DNA of 46,675 bases, taken from positions 1 to 46,675 of the forward strand of contig PMES01000029.1 in assembly GCA_003154775.1 (NCBI GenBank). The letters run 5' to 3'. Source of the stretch: Acidobacteriota bacterium. Its GTDB lineage: Bacteria; Acidobacteriota; Terriglobia; Acidiferrales; UBA7541. Position 1 is the first letter of the stretch; each line of letters opens with the position of its first letter. This document shows, one piece after another, positions 24,370 to 35,676 of the stretch. The translations under genes were made by a program, and so were the position numbers. The notes under the pieces are model-generated. The model was not told the origin of the DNA and did not search any database. It worked only from the letters and a program-made list of their open reading frames with translations.

Positions 24370-25308
24370 CTATTTTTCTTTCCCGGCGGAGGCGGAGGTG
24401 TCGGGGTTCACCACCACTTGCCGGGAATACTGAAGATCGATGGATTGTACGCGGCCGGCATTGGCCTGCCATTGCGCGAAGTTTTCCACCAGCATGCGGT
24501 ACTTGCCGGTGAAATCGCTCTGGCCGAAATGCACGGTGACCGCCTGAGCAGCATCGCCGGAGCCAAGCCCTGTGAGCACGGCGTGCAGATCGCGCGGATT
24601 GCCAAGGTCCAATTCGCTGACGCGCTCCGAAGAGCCCGCGCGCACCAGCTCAATGTCCTTCAGGAATTCCTGGTACGTCTGCATGCGCTTTTCGCGCTCT
24701 TCGCGCGGCATGCTTTCCGAAAGTCCGGTAACGATGGGGAAGTGGAAGTCCTCGCCCTCCGGCCTGTCGAGCAGCACGCCATGCGCATCCACGAGGACCA
24801 GTTCGGAGCCATTGCGGAAAAAGGCGATGGGCGCGCGCTCGCTGATCTCAATGCGCAAATGATTCGGCAGGATGCGCTGAACGCTGGCTTCCTCCACCCA
24901 GGCGAGCTCCTGGATCTGCGCGCGGCGGTCATCCAGGGGAATGCGCAGAACGCTGCGGTTGCGGTCGTGGACGAAAAGCTTGAGAACCTCCTCGCGGGGC
25001 ACGATGTGGTTGCCGGCAACTTCGATCTGGTCGGGCTTCACCAGGAGCATTTGCGGCGAGTACAACGCATAGCGCACCGCGTAAACCGCGGCGGCTACGG
25101 TCACCGCGCCGATCACCGTCCACAGAAACACGCGGCGATAGAACGGCCAGGTCTTGCCGCTGAATTTCTTGCGGCGAATCTCCACCGGCTTCTGGCGGCG
25201 CAGATAACGCGGCTCTTCGTCCGCCACCAACTCGGGCCGGTAGGGTTCCTGGTCAGCCGCGGCGGCTGCCGCGGAAGAGTTCCGCTGCATGGGCTTCAGA
25301 CGTTCCAA
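24370..25308 (-). CDS. ftsQ: Cell division protein FtsQ
   Basis: The 312-residue protein has a cytoplasmic N-tail, one membrane segment (RRVFLWTVIGAVTVAAAVYAV) and a POTRA domain (SPQMLLVKPDQIEVAGNHIV) followed by the FtsQ beta domain. It scaffolds the divisome by binding FtsB and FtsL. A TTG start at 25308 overlaps the end of murB by 13 bases and has GAGG seven bases upstream; an ATG six codons later is the alternative. A long Ala-rich stretch (SSAAAAAAAD) precedes the membrane segment. Confidence 0.93.
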   Translation of the reverse strand: MERLKPMQRNSSAAAAAADQEPYRPELVADEEPRYLRRQKPVEIRRKKFSGKTWPFYRRVFLWTVIGAVTVAAAVYAVRYALYSPQMLLVKPDQIEVAGNHIVPREEVLKLFVHDRNRSVLRIPLDDRRAQIQELAWVEEASVQRILPNHLRIEISERAPIAFFRNGSELVLVDAHGVLLDRPEGEDFHFPIVTGLSESMPREEREKRMQTYQEFLKDIELVRAGSSERVSELDLGNPRDLHAVLTGLGSGDAAQAVTVHFGQSDFTGKYRMLVENFAQWQANAGRVQSIDLQYSRQVVVNPDTSASAGKEK

Positions 25309-26204
25309 ACGACCACCTCGTATTCGAGAGTAACTCCATAGGCCCCGCGCACACGTTCGCGGACGCCGGCAATCAGCGCCAGCATGTCCGCGGCGGAGGC
25401 GTGGCCCGCGTTGATAAAGAAATTCGCGTGGCGGTCGCTCACTCGCGCGTCACCCACCGCAAAACCTTTCAGTCCGAGTTCATCGATCATGCGCCCGGCG
25501 GATGCTCCCGGTGGGTTCTTAAAGATGCACCCGGCGCTCTTCTGACCGAGCGGTTGGCTGGCGCGCCGTTTTTCGTTGCAGATGCGAATACCTTGGAGAA
25601 TTTCAGGGTACGGTTTGCAGGGAAGTTCCAGTTTCACTGAAAGCATCATATCATCGGGCGCGAACGAGGTGTGCCGGTATTCAAAGGAAATTTGCTTGCC
25701 GTGCAGGGTTTCGAGCCTGCGGTCAGCCGCGCGGTAGAGCTTCACTTCGCGGACGTACGAGCCGATTTGCGTGCCATAGGCGCCCGCGTTCATTCGCAGC
25801 GCGCCGCCCACGGTGCCCGGCACACCGATGAGGCCTTCCATCCCGCCCAGGTTGTGCTTGGCACAAAACGTGACGGTGCGGCCCAGATCCGCGGCCGCAT
25901 CCACAGATGCGATGTTCCCTTCGATCACCACATCGGGATCGCAGCTCGCTAATTGAAGGACCACGAAGGGTAAATCGCCATCGATCACCAGGAGGTTCGA
26001 GCCCCCTCCGAGGAACTTGTGCGGGATGCCGTGGCCGTCGAGTAAATTCAGAAGATCGGGAATCGCATCATGGCGACGGATGCTCAGGAGATCCGTGGTA
26101 CCACCGATGCCGAGGTAGGTGAGCTCGGCGAGAGACATGGCGGGTTTCCACTCGACATCGAGTTCCTGGAATGCCGTCAACAATTTGGGATCTTCAATCC
26201 GCAT
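25296..26204 (-). CDS. murB: UDP-N-acetylenolpyruvoylglucosamine reductase
   Basis: The 302-residue flavoenzyme makes UDP-MurNAc from UDP-GlcNAc-enolpyruvate using NADPH. FAD-binding pieces are seen in [22 protein letters not shown] and [18 protein letters not shown]. The C-terminal domain has [19 protein letters not shown], with Cys in the position often Ser (the proton donor in E. coli), a variation known in other type II enzymes. It lies between murC, whose end it overlaps by 11 bases, and ftsQ. Confidence 0.97.
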   Translation of the reverse strand: MRIEDPKLLTAFQELDVEWKPAMSLAELTYLGIGGTTDLLSIRRHDAIPDLLNLLDGHGIPHKFLGGGSNLLVIDGDLPFVVLQLASCDPDVVIEGNIASVDAAADLGRTVTFCAKHNLGGMEGLIGVPGTVGGALRMNAGAYGTQIGSYVREVKLYRAADRRLETLHGKQISFEYRHTSFAPDDMMLSVKLELPCKPYPEILQGIRICNEKRRASQPLGQKSAGCIFKNPPGASAGRMIDELGLKGFAVGDARVSDRHANFFINAGHASAADMLALIAGVRERVRGAYGVTLEYEVVVWNV

Positions 26205-27612
26205 CCCTTACCCCGTCCGTCACCCGGTATTCCGTGCCCAGCAGCACCATGAATTCGACGCTGGCACGGCTGACGTTGCCTGCGCCGATGGTCAGAATCG
26301 CGTCACCCGGTTTGGCTTCTCGAAGGATGAATTCAATGGCCGCTTGCATGGAGCGGTAGTAATGGACATTCTTGTGGCCCGCTTCGCGAATCGCGTTGGC
26401 AAGCGCTTCGCTGCTGATTCCGGCAATCGGCGCTTCGCTGGCCGCATAAATATCGATCAGGACGAGCATGTCCGCTTGATTAAACGAGCGGGAAAACTCA
26501 TCCCAAAGATGCTGCATGCGGGTGTAGCGGTGCGGTTGGAAGAGCACCAGCAGGCGATTGAACTTGCAGCCGCGCGCGGCTTCCAGCGTGGCGCGAATCT
26601 CGGTGGGATGATGGCCATAGTCGTCCACGACCGTAATATTGTTGATGCTTCCCTTGATATCGAAGCGGCGGCCCACGCCGGCAAATTTCGCCAAACCTTC
26701 GCGAATTAGGTCGGAAGCAACATTCAGATAGAGCGCGACGGCCGCGGCGGCGGCAGCGTTGCGCACGTTGTGTATCCCCGGCGGATGCGGCAGAAGGAAC
26801 AGACCGAGGTCATCGCCTTTATAGGTAAGCCGGAATTCGCTGCTGAGACCCTGGAGTTGGATGTCGCTGATCACCAGATCGGCCTGGCTCGATGTGCCAT
26901 ACGTGATAATCGGGCGCTTCACATTGGGGATGATCGCCTGGACATTCGGCTCGTCGACGCAAAGAATTGCCGCGCCATAGAAAGGCACGCGATTCACGAA
27001 TTGCAGAAAGGCCGCCTGGATGTCTTCCAGCGAGGAATACTGGTCGAGATGTTCGCGGTCAATGGTGGTGACGACGGCGACGACCGGGTCAAACATCAGG
27101 AAGCTGCGGTCGCTCTCATCGGCTTCGACGACGAAATATTCGCCGCGTCCCACGCGCGCGGTTGTGCCGGCCTGATTGACTCTGCCGCCGACAACAAATG
27201 TAGGATCGAGGTGCGCGGCCGCAAGGATCGAGGCGACCATGGAGGTCGTGGTGGTCTTGCCATGCGCACCGGCCACGGCGACGCCATATTTCAAGCGCAT
27301 CAGTTCGGCCAGCATCTCGGCGCGCGGAATAACCGGAATTTTGCGCTTGTGAGCTTCGGTGACTTCCGGGTTGTCGGGCTTCACCGCCGAGGAAATAACT
27401 ACGACGTGCGCGCCTTCGACGTTTTCGGCCTTGTGGCCTTCAAAGATGGTTGCGCCAAGATCCTGCAGCCGCTCGGTGATTGTGGAGAGCTTGGTGTCCG
27501 AACCGGAAACGGAATAGCCCAGCGTAAGCAGAACTTCGGCAATGCCGCTCATACCGATGCCGCCGATGCCTACCATGTGAATGCGTTGAAAATTGCGAAA
27601 CGTTACCATCAT
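26194..27612 (-). CDS. murC: UDP-N-acetylmuramate--L-alanine ligase
   Basis: The 472-residue Mur ligase adds L-alanine to UDP-MurNAc with ATP. The N-terminal nucleotide site [11 protein letters not shown] (residues 13-23), the P-loop [10 protein letters not shown] (114-123), the DESDRSF motif and the C-terminal [12 protein letters not shown] are intact. The length is normal (450-490 residues). It starts at 27612 (a second ATG follows at once) between murG and murB. Confidence 0.98.
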   Translation of the reverse strand: MMVTFRNFQRIHMVGIGGIGMSGIAEVLLTLGYSVSGSDTKLSTITERLQDLGATIFEGHKAENVEGAHVVVISSAVKPDNPEVTEAHKRKIPVIPRAEMLAELMRLKYGVAVAGAHGKTTTTSMVASILAAAHLDPTFVVGGRVNQAGTTARVGRGEYFVVEADESDRSFLMFDPVVAVVTTIDREHLDQYSSLEDIQAAFLQFVNRVPFYGAAILCVDEPNVQAIIPNVKRPIITYGTSSQADLVISDIQLQGLSSEFRLTYKGDDLGLFLLPHPPGIHNVRNAAAAAAVALYLNVASDLIREGLAKFAGVGRRFDIKGSINNITVVDDYGHHPTEIRATLEAARGCKFNRLLVLFQPHRYTRMQHLWDEFSRSFNQADMLVLIDIYAASEAPIAGISSEALANAIREAGHKNVHYYRSMQAAIEFILREAKPGDAILTIGAGNVSRASVEFMVLLGTEYRVTDGVRDAD

Positions 27613-27638
27613 GCTCGTAGCGGTTCCTTCCGGCTCGC

Positions 27639-28727
27639 TTACCCCGATCCTCGAGGGGCTCGCCGCGCGGCCTCTTCAATCAAGTCTACGATCTCGCGCG
27701 CCGCGTCCGGGTGGGCCTGGCGGCGTGCGGACATCGCTAAATTTTCGATCTCCCGGGGCTGGTCGAGGAGGGAGAAGATCTCGCGGGTCAAACGATCCGC
27801 GGTGAGTTCTTGTTCGGGAATCAGGCGTCCCGCGCCCGCGCCGGCCATTTCCTGCGCGTTGCGCAACTGGTGGCTGTCCGTGGCATGCCCGAACGGGATG
27901 AAGATGGCGGCCCTGCCTGCCGCGGCTACCTCCGCGGCAGTGATGGCGCCGGCCCGGCAGACGATGATGTCGGCCCAGGCAAAGCGCTCCGCCATGTTCG
28001 ACAGAAAGGGCGCCACCTCCGCAAGAAACTCACGCCGCGCGTACGCGGTGCGTACCGCATTATAGTCGCGTTCGCCGGTCTGGTGGACAACCTGCAGCTC
28101 ATTCTTTCGCGCCGCGAGAAGATCCATGGCATCCACGAACGCGCGATTGATGGGCAAAGCGCCCTGGCTGCCCCCTGTAACGAGCAGGTGAAAAGGTTTC
28201 TCGGGCTTGCGTGGAGGAATCGAAAAGAACTCCGCGCGCACGGGGCAGCCTGTGACGACCGCCTTTTCTCCCCACTCATGAGCAGAAATTTCATAGCCGG
28301 TGGCGATGCGCTGCGCCAGACGCGAAAGCACTTTGTTGGTGAATCCCGGCGCCGCGTTGGGCTCGAAAATTACGTTGGGAATGCCGCGCAACCAGGTCGC
28401 CAGCAGCATGGGCCCGGCGGCGTAGCCTCCCACGCCGAACGCGACCGCGGGTTTGTGGCGCTTCAGCACGCCGAACGAATCCGCAAGGCCGCTTGCCAGC
28501 ATGGCGAGGTTCTTCAGCAGCGTCGCGCCGCCCTTGCCTTTCAGGCCTGCGACGCGGATCGTCTCCAGCGGCAGCCCGGCTTGCGGCACCAGCTTCATCT
28601 CAATCCCGCGTTGTGTTCCCACCAGCACGACTTCCCTCTCCGCTCCTCGTGATAACCACTCCCTCGCAATCGCAATCGCCGGGAAAACATGACCGCCGGT
28701 GCCGCCGCCTGCAATCAGGAGCTTCAT
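27639..28727 (-). CDS. murG: Lipid II synthase, GT28 glycosyltransferase MurG
   Basis: The 362-residue protein transfers GlcNAc from UDP-GlcNAc to lipid I at the inner face of the membrane. Signature regions are [11 protein letters not shown] (N-terminal lobe, residues 7-17), GGYAAGPML and [12 protein letters not shown] (donor lobe), and [20 protein letters not shown] (UDP-GlcNAc pocket). The final part of the chain is Arg-rich. It lies between ftsW and murC in one run. Confidence 0.98.
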   Translation of the reverse strand: MKLLIAGGGTGGHVFPAIAIAREWLSRGAEREVVLVGTQRGIEMKLVPQAGLPLETIRVAGLKGKGGATLLKNLAMLASGLADSFGVLKRHKPAVAFGVGGYAAGPMLLATWLRGIPNVIFEPNAAPGFTNKVLSRLAQRIATGYEISAHEWGEKAVVTGCPVRAEFFSIPPRKPEKPFHLLVTGGSQGALPINRAFVDAMDLLAARKNELQVVHQTGERDYNAVRTAYARREFLAEVAPFLSNMAERFAWADIIVCRAGAITAAEVAAAGRAAIFIPFGHATDSHQLRNAQEMAGAGAGRLIPEQELTADRLTREIFSLLDQPREIENLAMSARRQAHPDAAREIVDLIEEAARRAPRGSG

Positions 28728-28739
28728 TCGCGGCCTCTT

Positions 28740-29873
28740 TTACGCCTCCACCATGGTGCGACTGCCGGCCTGCTGTGCAACATTCAGGAGCACGCCGGTT
28801 GCCAACAGCATCGCCAGCAAACTCGAGCCGCCATAACTCACAAACGGCAGTGGGATGCCCTTGGTGGGCATCATCCCCAGCACCACCGCGAAATTGATAA
28901 GCGACTGGCAGAGCACCATTGCCGTTACGCCGAGCGCCAGCATGCGCCCGAATCCGTCCGGAGCGTTGAACGCGGCGCGCAAACCCCGCCAGGCATAAAC
29001 CGCGAACAGAGTAATGACAACCACGGCACCGATGAAGCCGAGTTCCTCGCAAATGACCGCGTAAATGAAATCTGTGTGCGCTTCGGGCAGGTAAAAGAGC
29101 TTCTGCTTGCTCTCCATCAGGCCGACGCCCGTGAAGCCGCCGGAGCCCACCGCGATCAGCGATTGCAGCAATTGAAAGCCGGCCCCTTGCGGATCGGAAT
29201 CCGGATGGAGAAACGACAACAGGCGCGCCTGGCGGTAGGAAACGAAATAGATCAGTGCAAAGAGCGCTGGCAGCGCCGCGCCCGCGCCAACGGCCACCCA
29301 CTTCCAGGAGAGGCCTGCGACGAACAGGATCGCCATCATGATCAGGACGATGTCCACGGAGGTGCCCAAGTCCGGTTGCGCCAAAATCAAGCCGACACAC
29401 ACCAGAATTGGAGCGACCGCGGGGAGAATGGTTTGCAGCAGATCATGTTTGCGAAATTCTAGGCTGGTGGGTGTCCGCCGCCGCAAATTCAGAAACCACG
29501 CCAGGTAAAGGATTACCGCTAGCTTGGCAAGCTCCGATGGCTGGATGTGCACCGGCCCAAAGCGAATCCAGCGGTGCGTGGCGTGAGACTTGTCCAGGAA
29601 AAATGTGCCGACCAGCATCACCACCACCAGGCAGAGTGCCGAGTAGACGACAGCCGGTTCACGCAAGCGGTGGTAATCCAGTTTCATCAGCGCGAACATT
29701 CCCAGCAATCCGAGCACCAGCCACACCGCCTGGCGCGCGAGAAAGTAGTACGAATGGGCGTACTGTTGCTGCGCGGTTACCGCAGAGGCGCTGTAAATCA
29801 TCACCGCGCCCAGCAGGCACAGCACCAGCGTCACACCAAACAGCCAGCGGTCGGTATCCGAACGTCTCGCCAA
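28740..29873 (-). CDS. ftsW: Lipid II polymerase FtsW (SEDS family)
   Basis: Beginning at TTG (29871-29873), one base after the murD stop and behind an AAGGG site, the product has 377 residues with about ten membrane segments. SEDS motifs are present: EELGFIGAVVVI, KSHATHRWI and the C-terminal PTKGIPLPFVSYGGSS. FtsW polymerises glycan strands at the septum together with FtsI. The frame extends upstream to 30125 but only as a shadow of murD. Confidence 0.96.
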   Translation of the reverse strand: MARRSDTDRWLFGVTLVLCLLGAVMIYSASAVTAQQQYAHSYYFLARQAVWLVLGLLGMFALMKLDYHRLREPAVVYSALCLVVVMLVGTFFLDKSHATHRWIRFGPVHIQPSELAKLAVILYLAWFLNLRRRTPTSLEFRKHDLLQTILPAVAPILVCVGLILAQPDLGTSVDIVLIMMAILFVAGLSWKWVAVGAGAALPALFALIYFVSYRQARLLSFLHPDSDPQGAGFQLLQSLIAVGSGGFTGVGLMESKQKLFYLPEAHTDFIYAVICEELGFIGAVVVITLFAVYAWRGLRAAFNAPDGFGRMLALGVTAMVLCQSLINFAVVLGMMPTKGIPLPFVSYGGSSLLAMLLATGVLLNVAQQAGSRTMVEA

Positions 29874-29874
29874 G

Positions 29875-31269
<1,395 letters not shown>

Positions 31270-31303
31270 AACGCGAACCGCACAACCTTTCAGAGCAGAT
31301 CCT

Positions 31304-32437
31304 TCACCGCAATTTCAGCGTCGTCAACGCGAACAACGCAAACACCAGCGCCGCAATCCAGAAACGTACGATCACTTTGCTCTCGCTCCAACCCAGCAAC
31401 TCAAAATGGTGGTGGATGGGCGCCATGCGGAAAATCCGCTTGCCGCGCAATTTGAACGAACCCACCTGCAAAATCACGGAGAGCGCTTCGATCACGAAAA
31501 TCCCCCCGACGAACAGCAGCAGCACTTCCTGCTTGATGATCACCGCGATGGTCCCCAATGTCCCGCCCAGCGCCAGCGAGCCCACATCGCCCATGAACAC
31601 TTCCGCGGGATGCGCGTTATACCAAAGAAAGCCCAGCGACGCGCCGACCAGCGCACCGCAAAAGACGGTGAGTTCGCCGATGCGCGGGATGTACTGAATT
31701 TCGAGATAGTTGGCCCAACGCGAATTGCTGCTCACATAGGTGAGCACCGTCAGCGCGCCCGCCGCAATCACCGTGCAACCGATCGCCAACCCATCGAGCC
31801 CATCCGTGAGGTTCACGGCGTTCGAGCTGCCGGTGATTACCAGCGCCACAAACACCAGAAACGGCAGAAATGCCAGCGGCCACAGATGGTTCGCATGTAA
31901 GAGCCCGTGAATGACCAGATCCGGGTGCAACCGCTTGAAAAACGGCAGCACGAGCTGCGTGGAATAGGCGAAGTGCGTGGCCAAAACGAGCAGGGTGATC
32001 CCCACAACGCTGCTGACCAGAACTTGCAGCGTGAGTTTGCGCTTGCCGGTCAAACCGAGATTCTGTCGCTTGGCGATTTTTGCATAGTCGTCCACAAACC
32101 CGATGGCGGCAAACGCCAGCAAGGCAAACAGCGCGAGCAGGACGAACGGATTTTCGAGATCGGCCCAGAGTAGAACCGGCACGGCCGTGGAAATGACAAT
32201 CAACACGCCGCCCATCGTCGGCGTCCCGGCTTTCTTCTTGTGCTCCTCCGGTCCTTCCTCGCGAATGTATTGGCCGATCTGAAGTTCCCGCAGCTTGCGG
32301 ATCAGCCACGGCCCGAACACCAGCGCCAAAAACATTGCCGTCAAGCTGGCATAGACCGTGCGAACGGTGATGTAGCGAAACACGTTCAGCGGGCTGAAAT
32401 ATTTCTGCAGCACGTGGTAGAGGAGGTAGTAGAGCAT
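31304..32437 (-). CDS. mraY: Phospho-N-acetylmuramoyl-pentapeptide transferase
   Basis: From the ATG at 32437 the product has 377 residues and about ten membrane segments. MraY joins UDP-MurNAc-pentapeptide to undecaprenyl phosphate, making lipid I. Family motifs are intact: GPEEHKKKAGTPTMGG, the Mg-site AIGFVDDYAKI, NAVNLTDGLDGLA and APIHHHFELLGW. The start lies one base after the murF stop (TGAGATG), pointing to coupled translation. Confidence 0.98.
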   Translation of the reverse strand: MLYYLLYHVLQKYFSPLNVFRYITVRTVYASLTAMFLALVFGPWLIRKLRELQIGQYIREEGPEEHKKKAGTPTMGGVLIVISTAVPVLLWADLENPFVLLALFALLAFAAIGFVDDYAKIAKRQNLGLTGKRKLTLQVLVSSVVGITLLVLATHFAYSTQLVLPFFKRLHPDLVIHGLLHANHLWPLAFLPFLVFVALVITGSSNAVNLTDGLDGLAIGCTVIAAGALTVLTYVSSNSRWANYLEIQYIPRIGELTVFCGALVGASLGFLWYNAHPAEVFMGDVGSLALGGTLGTIAVIIKQEVLLLFVGGIFVIEALSVILQVGSFKLRGKRIFRMAPIHHHFELLGWSESKVIVRFWIAALVFALFALTTLKLR

Positions 32438-32438
32438 C

Positions 32439-33878
32439 TCAGTAACCCATGCCCACATTGGGCCGCATATCTTCCGGCGCAAAGCATCCCAGAAGCGCTT
32501 CGACGATGCGCTCCATCTTCACGCTGCGCGAGCCTTTCACCAGGAGCACGTCGCCCGGCTTCACAAAATCAACCAGGAAACTGGCGGCATCCACGGGCGA
32601 AGCGAAAAATTTGGTGCGTTCGCACGGGAGTCCCGCGGCCACGGCGCCTTCCACAATCCGCGCAGCATCACCCTGCACGCCAATGACAAAGTCCACTTTG
32701 CCGGTCTTCGCCGCGAAAATGCCGCCCTCGCGGTGAAGCTGCGCGGAACTCGGTCCCAGTTCCCGCATCTCTCCCGCGGCAAGAATGCGCCGCTGAAATC
32801 CCGGCGTGGCCGCCAGCAGGCTGGTCATCGCTTGCAGTGCCGCAGGACTCGAGTTGTAAGAGTCGTTGATCAAAGCAAATCCATTCGTAAAGCGAATCAA
32901 TTCGCCGCGCATCGAAGGCGTGCGCAAGCCGGGAAAAATCTTTTGCGCTTCCGCAGCGCCAATGCCCCACGCGCTGGCAGCGGCAATGGCCGCAAGCGCA
33001 TTCAAGACGACATGCCGGCCGGGAAGCGACATTTCAATCCGCGTGCGCTTCCCCTTGTGTACGAGCGTGAATGCGGAGCCCAGCGCCCCGCGATCCTCGA
33101 TCTCTTCCGCCTGGTACTCGGCCGGCTTTTCAATTCCGTAAAAGATCACCTTTCCCGGAGCGACGGCAGCCATGGCCGCCACGCGCGGGTCATCGGCGTT
33201 CAGCACCGCCAGCGAAAGCGGGCCGTTCAACCCTTCGACCAGTTCCCGTTTCGCTAGGGCAATCTCCTCAATCGATGAAAAATTCATTAGATGTGCCGGA
33301 GTGACGCGCAGCTCAATGGCCACATCCGGCAGCGCGATGGCCGCGAGACGCTTCAGTTCACCCGGGAAAGACATCCCCATTTCGAGTACGGCGACGTCGT
33401 GCGTCTCTTCCAGGCGAAACAGCGTCAACGGCAGCCCGTACTCGTTATTGAAATTGCCCTCGGACTTCAGGACGCGTAGCTTCGCACCCAGCAGTGCCGC
33501 CAGGATCTCCTTGGTGGTAGTTTTTCCGACGGAACCCGTGATTCCGCAAACTTTCCGGCCCCAATCCTTGCGCACTGCGCGTGCCAACTGGTGCAGCGCC
33601 GTGAGGGTATCGGGAACGGTGATGCAGCGGTCCTGCAGCCACCCCGGATACTTCGAGAGGAGCGGCTCCGCCACCACTGCCGCCACTGCCCCGCCCTCCA
33701 AGGCGGCGGCCACATAGTCGTGTCCATCGTGAGCCGGACCGTGTATGGCAACGAAGAGTTCTCCGGGACGTAGAGTGCGAGAATCAATCGAGACACCGGC
33801 CAGCCGGGCCAGGGGGTCCAGCCCATGCCCCGGCTTTCCCGCCACCGCGTCAGCCACTTGTGTAAGCGTCCACCGCAT
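32439..33878 (-). CDS. murF: UDP-MurNAc-tripeptide--D-Ala-D-Ala ligase
   Basis: From ATG 33878 (GAGG five bases upstream) the product has 479 residues. It adds D-Ala-D-Ala to the tripeptide precursor. The Mur N-terminal SIDSRTLRPGELFVAI segment, P-loop GITGSVGKTTTKE (112-124), NADDPR and the INDSYNSSPAAL motif are present. A longer upstream frame lacks homology. It is separated from murE by 167 bases, the largest gap among the mur genes here. Ligase partner ddl is not in the window. Confidence 0.97.
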   Translation of the reverse strand: MRWTLTQVADAVAGKPGHGLDPLARLAGVSIDSRTLRPGELFVAIHGPAHDGHDYVAAALEGGAVAAVVAEPLLSKYPGWLQDRCITVPDTLTALHQLARAVRKDWGRKVCGITGSVGKTTTKEILAALLGAKLRVLKSEGNFNNEYGLPLTLFRLEETHDVAVLEMGMSFPGELKRLAAIALPDVAIELRVTPAHLMNFSSIEEIALAKRELVEGLNGPLSLAVLNADDPRVAAMAAVAPGKVIFYGIEKPAEYQAEEIEDRGALGSAFTLVHKGKRTRIEMSLPGRHVVLNALAAIAAASAWGIGAAEAQKIFPGLRTPSMRGELIRFTNGFALINDSYNSSPAALQAMTSLLAATPGFQRRILAAGEMRELGPSSAQLHREGGIFAAKTGKVDFVIGVQGDAARIVEGAVAAGLPCERTKFFASPVDAASFLVDFVKPGDVLLVKGSRSVKMERIVEALLGCFAPEDMRPNVGMGY

Positions 33879-34045
33879 AGTTGCCTCAATAGGTTGGCTT
33901 TTCCCAGCGTTCGGGCGAAGCGTTGACCTCGTCCGTAAAGCACATCTCTGTGCGTTCTCACCGGTTGAGGGCTCCTCCTTCTGAGTTGTCTGCGAGCTAC
34001 TGCCTTGGCTCGCAGGCCCTCGTCCCACGCCAGCAGACGAGCGCG
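33879..34045 (-). promoter_or_regulatory. murE-murF spacer with 8-bp hairpin
   Basis: This spacer holds an exact inverted repeat CTGCGAGC (33990-33997) with GCTCGCAG (34008-34015), a 10-base loop, and no T-tract. Past it on the minus strand is a strong AAGGAGGAG site not placed before murF itself. A 19-codon frame (MCFTDEVNASPERWEKPTY) on the minus strand ends just before the murF ribosome site and could be a leader peptide or chance. Function is unproven. Confidence 0.35.
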
Positions 34046-35656
34046 CTACGTGCCAAATCCTGAGCCACCCTGGGGCTCCGTATAGCCGCGATCGCGCAAG
34101 GCCTTTCGCGCTTCTTCGCGATCGTCAAAATGAATGGTGTGGCCGGCAAAGACCTGATAGTCCTCGTGACCCTTTCCCGCCAGCAGCACGATATCGCCCG
34201 ATTGCGCTTCGTCAATCGCCAGCGCGACGGCCTTGCCGCGGTCCGGCTCGATCATGTATTTCCCGCCGGACTTCTGCATGCCCACCACGACGTCGCTGAT
34301 GATCTTCAGCGGATCTTCCTGGCGCGGATTGTCGCTGGTGAGAATCGAGAGGTCGCTCAGCCGTCCCGAGAGTTCTCCCATGATGGGGCGCTTGGTGCGG
34401 TCGCGCGAGCCGCCGCAGCCAAAGAGCGTGATGATGCGGCCCTTGGGATTGAGTTCGCGCGCGGTGCGGATCAGATTCTCCAGCGCGTCGTCGGTGTGCG
34501 CGTAGTCCACCACAACCAAGAAGGGTTGCCCCAGATCAACGCGCTGGAACCGGCCCGCGACCGCTTCCAGATTGCGTATGCCTGCTTCGATGATCTCGTT
34601 GGAAAAAACCAGCGCGATCCCCGCGCCCACGGCAGCCAGTATGTTGTAGACGTTGATCCGGCCCACCAGCGCCGATTGCACCTGGATTTTCCCGCTGGGT
34701 GTCTGCGCCGCAAAATTCAGCCCACCGAAGCTGAGCTGAAATTTCTTTGCCGTCAGGTCGGCGCCATTCTGCAGGCCATAGGTGAGCGTTTTCTGGCCCA
34801 AGCCGAGGAGTTTCTTGCCCCACTCGTCGTCCGTGTTCACCACCGCCACATCCGGCGCGCCGGCGCCAGTGCCCTCAAACAGCCGGCGCTTGGCCGCGAA
34901 GTAGTTGTCGAAGTTTTTGTGGAAGTCGATGTGGTCTCGGGTCAGATTCGTGAAAACGGCCGCGGCAAAATGGCAGCCCCACAAGCGGTCCAACGCCAGC
35001 GCGTGCGAGCTCGCTTCCATCACCGCATAGGTTCCCTGCGCGTCGCGAATCTCCGCAAAGAAACTTTGCAGGTCCACCGACTCCGGCGTGGTGTTTGGCG
35101 CCGGATGTTCACCGCGGGGAGTGTGGTAAGCAATCGTGCCGAACAAGCCGGTTTGCGCTCCGGAGGCGCGCACAATGGAATCGATCAGAGAACTCGTGGT
35201 GGTCTTGCCATTCGTTCCCGTGACGCCGACAAGCTTCAGCGCGTTTGCGGGCTTTCCAAAGAAATTCGCAGCGGTGAGGGCCAGGGCTTTCCGCGCCTCG
35301 CGCACCTGCACCCAGGCGACGTTGCGCGGCCACTCCGCTGGCGCGGGATCTTCGCTCAGCACCGCAGTAGCGCCGCGCGACGCCGCGTCCATGGCGTAAA
35401 TATTCCCGTCGGTGGCCACACCGTGAATCGCCACAAACAAGGCTCCAGCCTGCACCTTGCGCGAATCGCAGGCAATTTGCTGAATCCGCAAATCGGGCGA
35501 AGGCACCGCGGAATGCAGCTCCACGCCCTCCAAAAGAGAGCCCAGTGTTGGCCCTAAGCGGTGTCCCTGTTCAGCCACAGTGTGTTTCCGTTCGCCCTCG
35601 CCGCATTTGGCGGCACTCTTCCGCGCTTCGTCCGCAACCGTAATCCCGTTGCTCAT
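34046..35656 (-). CDS. murE: UDP-MurNAc-L-Ala-D-Glu--meso-DAP ligase
   Basis: From ATG 35656 the product has 536 residues. It adds the third peptide residue to the cell-wall precursor. SRKVQAGALFVAI lies in the N-terminal domain, GVTGTNGKTTT at residues 144-154, and the substrate-defining DNPR motif at about 442-445. This predicts meso-diaminopimelate at position 3, as in Gram-negative bacteria. The chain is longer than usual at its N-terminus by some 40 residues (ARKSAAKCGEGERKHTV region), of uncertain value. It lies between ftsI and murF. Confidence 0.97.
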   Translation of the reverse strand: MSNGITVADEARKSAAKCGEGERKHTVAEQGHRLGPTLGSLLEGVELHSAVPSPDLRIQQIACDSRKVQAGALFVAIHGVATDGNIYAMDAASRGATAVLSEDPAPAEWPRNVAWVQVREARKALALTAANFFGKPANALKLVGVTGTNGKTTTSSLIDSIVRASGAQTGLFGTIAYHTPRGEHPAPNTTPESVDLQSFFAEIRDAQGTYAVMEASSHALALDRLWGCHFAAAVFTNLTRDHIDFHKNFDNYFAAKRRLFEGTGAGAPDVAVVNTDDEWGKKLLGLGQKTLTYGLQNGADLTAKKFQLSFGGLNFAAQTPSGKIQVQSALVGRINVYNILAAVGAGIALVFSNEIIEAGIRNLEAVAGRFQRVDLGQPFLVVVDYAHTDDALENLIRTARELNPKGRIITLFGCGGSRDRTKRPIMGELSGRLSDLSILTSDNPRQEDPLKIISDVVVGMQKSGGKYMIEPDRGKAVALAIDEAQSGDIVLLAGKGHEDYQVFAGHTIHFDDREEARKALRDRGYTEPQGGSGFGT

Positions 35657-35676
35657 TTGCCCGATAAATCCTTTTC

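Noticed and set aside
33467-33961. Minus-strand frame with a strong AGGAGG upstream, overlapping murF
   Set aside because: It runs out of frame through murF and has no recognisable domain; the ribosome-like sequence is noted in the spacer entry.
34130-35557. 475-residue plus-strand frame opposite murE
   Set aside because: Antisense shadow of murE; His/Arg/Val-rich without domains.
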